DNA of 45,996 bases from Frigoribacterium sp. (GTDB lineage: Bacteria > Actinomycetota > Actinomycetes > Actinomycetales > Microbacteriaceae), in the NCBI GenBank assembly GCA_025408445.1, contig JANYIZ010000126.1:1-45996 (forward strand), written 5' to 3'. This document shows, one piece after another, positions 42,942-45,996 of this stretch. Position 1 is the first letter of the stretch. Each line of letters begins with the position of its first letter. A model generated the notes under the pieces. It saw only the letters and a program-made list of their open reading frames with translations, did not search any database and had not been told where the DNA came from. The translations under genes were made by a program, and so were the position numbers.

Positions 42942-44399
42942 ATGACATCCAAAGAACCAGAGCTGCGGGACAGAGGGTTTTTCGGGCAACCGCGCGCCCT
43001 CGCGACCCTGTTCGGAGTAGAGACCTGGGAGCGGTTCTCCTTCTACGGGATGCAGGGAATCCTGCTCATCTACCTGTACTACTCGGCGACGAAGGGTGGT
43101 CTCGGACTCAGCCAGACGCTCGCGGCCGGAATCGTCGGCGCGTACGGCGGAGGGGTATACCTGGCGACCGTGCTCGGAGCATGGATCGCCGACCGGATTC
43201 TCTCCAGCAAACGGACGCTCTTCATCAGCGCCGCTGTGGTGATGACCGGCCACATCGCGCTCGCCCTGATTCCCGGACTCGTGGGCGTTGGTGTCGGTCT
43301 CATCCTCATCGCGGTGGGCAGCGGCGGCCTCAAAGCGACGGCGACCTCCATCGTCGGCACGCTGTACTCCACCGATGACACCCGGCGGGATGCCGGCTTC
43401 TCGCTGTATTACCTCGGCGTCAACCTTGGCGCATTTTTCGGGCCGCTCCTGACGGGACTACTGCAGTCCACGATCGGCTTCCACTTTGGATTCGGCCTCG
43501 CTGCGATCGGCATGGCGGCAGGACTCATTCAATATTCGTCGGGTCGCAAGCGGCTTCCGGATGCGGCTCGCGAAATTCCGAATCCACTGCCAAGGCGGAT
43601 GTATCCCCTCGTCGGGGGGATCGCGGTCGCCGGAGTCATCGTCGTCGTGCTGCTCGTGGTCTTCGGGGTGATCACGGCCGCAAATCTCGCGATCATCGTG
43701 ATCGGGGTGACCGCGCTCGCCGCTGTGGCCTACTTCGTCGTCATCCTGACCAGCCGCTCCATCACGAGCGATGAGCGCAGCCGGGTGGTGGCCTTCATCC
43801 CACTATTTATCGCCAGTGCCGCGTTCTGGTCGATCTACCAGCAGCAGTTCACCGTGGTCACGATCTACTCCGACCAGCGTCTCGACCGCAACATTCTCGG
43901 CTGGGAGTTCCCGGTCTCCTGGGTTCAGTCGATCAACCCGATTTTCATCATCGTTTTGTCCGGAGTATTCGCGGCCCTGTGGACGCGCCTCGGTCGACGG
44001 CAACCGACCACCCCGGTGAAGTTCGGGCTGGGAACGCTTGGCGTTGGCGCCGGATTCCTGCTCTTCCTTCCCTTCGTGGCCACGGGACGAAATGGCACGC
44101 CTGTGCTCGCCCTTGTGCTCATCCTGCTGGTCTTCACCATTGCCGAGTTGTTGCTTTCACCGATCGGCCTGTCCGTTTCGACGAAACTGGCCCCGGCACG
44201 CTTCCGCACGCAGATGGTCGCGCTGTTCTTCCTTTCCGTGGCAATCGGCTCTGCGGTTTCCGGCCAGCTCGCTGCGCTGTATGACCCGCGGAATGAGGCA
44301 CCGTACTTCAGCGTGCTCGGCGGTATTGCGATCGCGATCGGCGTGATCCTGATTCTCGTCGCAAAACCGGTGCTCGCCCTCATGCGTGGGGTGCGCTGA
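42942..44399 (+). CDS. POT/PTR2-family proton-coupled peptide transporter
   Basis: 485 residues with about 14 hydrophobic segments. The ExxERF motif is in VETWERFSFYGMQ (helix 1), GAWIADRIL is the MFS-type loop, and FSLYYLGVNLGAFFGPLLTG is the PTR2 signature. It should import di- and tripeptides with protons. Length is normal. The ATG is chosen because the conserved cytoplasmic start MTSKEPELRDRGFFGQPRA begins there. It is 54 bp behind the Gfo/Idh/MocA gene on the same strand, with its own probable promoter. Confidence 0.9.
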   Translation: MTSKEPELRDRGFFGQPRALATLFGVETWERFSFYGMQGILLIYLYYSATKGGLGLSQTLAAGIVGAYGGGVYLATVLGAWIADRILSSKRTLFISAAVVMTGHIALALIPGLVGVGVGLILIAVGSGGLKATATSIVGTLYSTDDTRRDAGFSLYYLGVNLGAFFGPLLTGLLQSTIGFHFGFGLAAIGMAAGLIQYSSGRKRLPDAAREIPNPLPRRMYPLVGGIAVAGVIVVVLLVVFGVITAANLAIIVIGVTALAAVAYFVVILTSRSITSDERSRVVAFIPLFIASAAFWSIYQQQFTVVTIYSDQRLDRNILGWEFPVSWVQSINPIFIIVLSGVFAALWTRLGRRQPTTPVKFGLGTLGVGAGFLLFLPFVATGRNGTPVLALVLILLVFTIAELLLSPIGLSVSTKLAPARFRTQMVALFFLSVAIGSAVSGQLAALYDPRNEAPYFSVLGGIAIAIGVILILVAKPVLALMRGVR

Positions 44400-44516
44400 A
44401 GCCTGCGGTACTCCTGTCAGGGCGTCGCGAGCGTGAGCGAAGGTATTCGTAAGCCCGCGATCGGCGACCTACGCGGGCCGGCTTTCGGCGGCGCGGTCTT
44501 CGGCGTGACGGACGGC

Positions 44517-45290
44517 CTAGCGGCGGGCAGGCGGTCGCGGGGCGGTCGCGGCGGGGATGCTCAGTGCGCGGGGTGCGAGGCGTTCGAGTTGGGTGACGTG
44601 GGCGGGTGTGAGCTCGGCGAGGGAGGTGACTCCGAGCAGGCGCATCGTGCGGGTGATCTGCTCGCTGAGGATTTCGATCATGCGGTCGACTCCTTCGCGC
44701 CCACCGGCCATGAGTCCGTAGAGGTATGCGCGTCCCACGAGGGTGAAGTCTGCGCCGAGGGCGATCGCGGCGACGATGTCGGCGCCGGACATGATGCCTG
44801 TGTCGAGGTGCACCTCGAGGTCTTTGCCGACCTCGCGGGCGACATCCGGGAGCAGGTGGAACGGAATGGGCGCGCGGTCGATTTTGTTGGTGACGGTGCC
44901 GAGAGTGAGCTGTGGCGGCATGGAGAATCCGTTGCGTTTGTCGCGCAGCCTGGCGCCGGCTACGGGCACATCCACGGTTACCAGCAGTGTGTCGAATCCG
45001 GCCTTGGTGGCCCGGTCGACGAGCGCCGTCGAGCGGTCGCGGTCTATCCACATGTACAACTGGAACCAGTTGCACCCATCGGGGTGATCCCGAACGGCAG
45101 TGCGGGCGGGCCGCCGAGCACCGCCCGGGAGGTGTCGACCACCGAGACATCCCGCAGGATCGCCGGGTTGAACTGGATCTCCTCTAACGCCTGGCGGGCA
45201 CGGGCAAGCGAGATCTCTGCCTCGGCGGCTCCCTCGGTGTAGTCGAAGGCGGCCTTCGGGGTGCGCTTCTGCGCGATCGTGCGGCGCGGT
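44517..45290 (-). pseudogene. lldD: L-lactate dehydrogenase / alpha-hydroxy-acid oxidase, decayed
   Basis: FMN-dependent alpha-hydroxy-acid oxidase remnants on the minus strand. The N-terminal piece ([20 protein letters not shown] onward to ALPFGITP) is in a different frame from the C-terminal piece ([14 protein letters not shown] to the stop at 44517). The 50-60 residues that normally lie between LPFGI.P and NWFQLYMW are gone. A second, in-frame deletion of roughly 90 residues joins [10 protein letters not shown] to [11 protein letters not shown] and removes the catalytic lysine-to-SNHGGRQ region with the active-site His. The first 40 or so residues are also absent. C-terminal motifs [14 protein letters not shown] and [14 protein letters not shown] are clear. 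The gene cannot make a working enzyme. Confidence 0.85.
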
Positions 45291-45291
45291 C

Positions 45292-45996
45292 CCCGACAAT
45301 GTCGGACTCTCGGGGCTGGTCGGGGAATATCTCGAAGGACGGGGATGGGGAGGTCATTACGGCTGGCGCTGGCCGCACGGGTTCATGACCATCATCGAGC
45401 CGGTGGTGAACGCGAACCTTGACGCCCTTCTGCTGACGGGCGATGAGTCGCACCTGGCGCTCGCGCGGCAGCAGCTCGACATTAACTACGGCCTCGGACG
45501 TGACGAGGCCGGTACGTGGATGGTTCCGCACAAACACTGTGACAGCGGGTGGACGGACTACCGACCGGCCAGTCCGTTGCATCCCGTCCATCTGTGGGCG
45601 CGAAGCCTCGCTGACGAGGACCGTGAGCGAGTCGAGCGTGCCCGCCACGGAGCGGACTGGTCCGAGGTTCGCTATCTGACCGTACCGCTGTCGGCGAAAC
45701 ACTTCAACGTGAACACGGCGGCTTGGTACGAGTGCGTCACCGGAGCGAACGCCGCCTTTCCCAAGCGCGCTTTAGAGGCCAATATCGAGCTCATTGAGCA
45801 GCAGTTGCGGCGGATGTGATCCCTTGACGGCGATCCTCTCGGCTTCGGCAGCATCCACCACATCGAGGGGCACACTGAGGCTCCCGACATGCAGATTGAT
45901 GGGTACGCGATCCACATCTGGCAGGAGTTCAACCCGCTTTATTTTGAGTCCCTCGTTCAGCTCATGTGGGGCGCTCCGATGCACATCTCCCATGGG
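45292..45996 (+). pseudogene. Uncharacterised conserved protein, truncated and with an in-frame TGA
   Basis: A continuous plus-strand frame reads from about 45292 ([15 protein letters not shown]), through YGWRWPHGFMTIIEPVVNAN and CDSGWTDYRPASPLHPVHLW to LRRM, where a TGA stands at 45817-45819. The same frame then continues with SLDGDPLGFGSIHH, HIWQEFNPLYFESLVQ and APMHISHG to the window end. Both sides read as one protein, so the TGA is probably a mutated CGA. Aromatic and Trp/Pro-rich motifs suggest an enzyme of the helical-barrel type, but I do not recognise the family. The 5' end appears lost at the junction with the lldD remnant. No ribosome site is visible near ATG 45385. It is partial at the right edge. 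Confidence 0.6.
45293..45305. repeat. Short perfect inverted repeat at the pseudogene junction
   Basis: CCGAC-AAT-GTCGG lies exactly where the head-to-head remnants meet. It may mark the point of a deletion. Confidence 0.7.

Overview
The window is about 46 kb of high-GC chromosomal DNA from an actinobacterium, most likely a member of the Microbacteriaceae or a close relative. The signs are: NucS (the actinobacterial mismatch endonuclease), a complete coproporphyrin-dependent haem cluster with a HemQ-type decarboxylase, a fused PutA, an actinobacterial ATP-type PfkA with a Lys in the PKTVDND motif, a surface protein with an LAxTG sorting signal, frequent GTG starts, and many genes whose -10 box lies only 6-7 nt before the start codon (leaderless transcription). 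The family-level placement is inference. I found no tRNA, rRNA, CRISPR array, intact insertion sequence or prophage.

Layout. 57-3717 (minus): HAD phosphatase, nucS, a double-SseB-domain protein and an MFS permease. 3778-5576 (plus): a LacI regulator divergent from the MFS gene with two abutting palindromic operators between them, then a translationally coupled metallo-beta-lactamase-fold hydrolase. 5594-7741: a membrane protein and a divergent Nramp-related transporter whose frame is broken by an in-frame TAG. 8286-13406 (plus): M13 metallopeptidase, class-A-beta-lactamase-like serine hydrolase, and a 660-residue secreted LAxTG protein followed by a strong terminator. 13503-24361: the haem block, with hemA on the minus strand divergent from hemE-cgoX-(YtxH-like, holin-like, DUF3618)-hemQ-hemH-hemC-hemD-hemB-hemL, mostly overlapping by 4 to 8 bases. 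It encodes the path from glutamyl-tRNA to haem except the glutamyl-tRNA synthetase. 24569-29209: DUF1304, pfkA, DUF4190, DUF3105, an AlkA-like glycosylase and a thioesterase.

29268-40025 holds amino-acid catabolism: a FAD oxidoreductase divergent from putA, a 2OG-Fe(II) dioxygenase, a short GntR regulator, then an Lrp/AsnC regulator divergent from a guanidino-modifying hydrolase overlapping rocD. The hydrolase carries two Asn residues with the spacing reported for arginine dihydrolases, so hydrolase, RocD and PutA could together take arginine to ornithine, to glutamate semialdehyde/P5C and to glutamate. 40090-44399: a small secreted peptide gene, kynU, a Gfo/Idh/MocA oxidoreductase and a POT peptide transporter. 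44517-45996 is decaying: a lactate-dehydrogenase/alpha-hydroxy-acid-oxidase pseudogene with internal deletions and a frameshift abuts, head to head, an uncharacterised gene with an in-frame TGA; a short palindrome marks the junction.

A second layer lies between the genes: several long inverted repeats (arms of 21, 27 and 17 bp) and 13-18 bp tandem arrays, which look like dispersed repeats. These, the probable arginine dihydrolase, the broken Nramp gene, the stop-codon-bearing tandem repeat and the small secreted peptide are the points most worth following.
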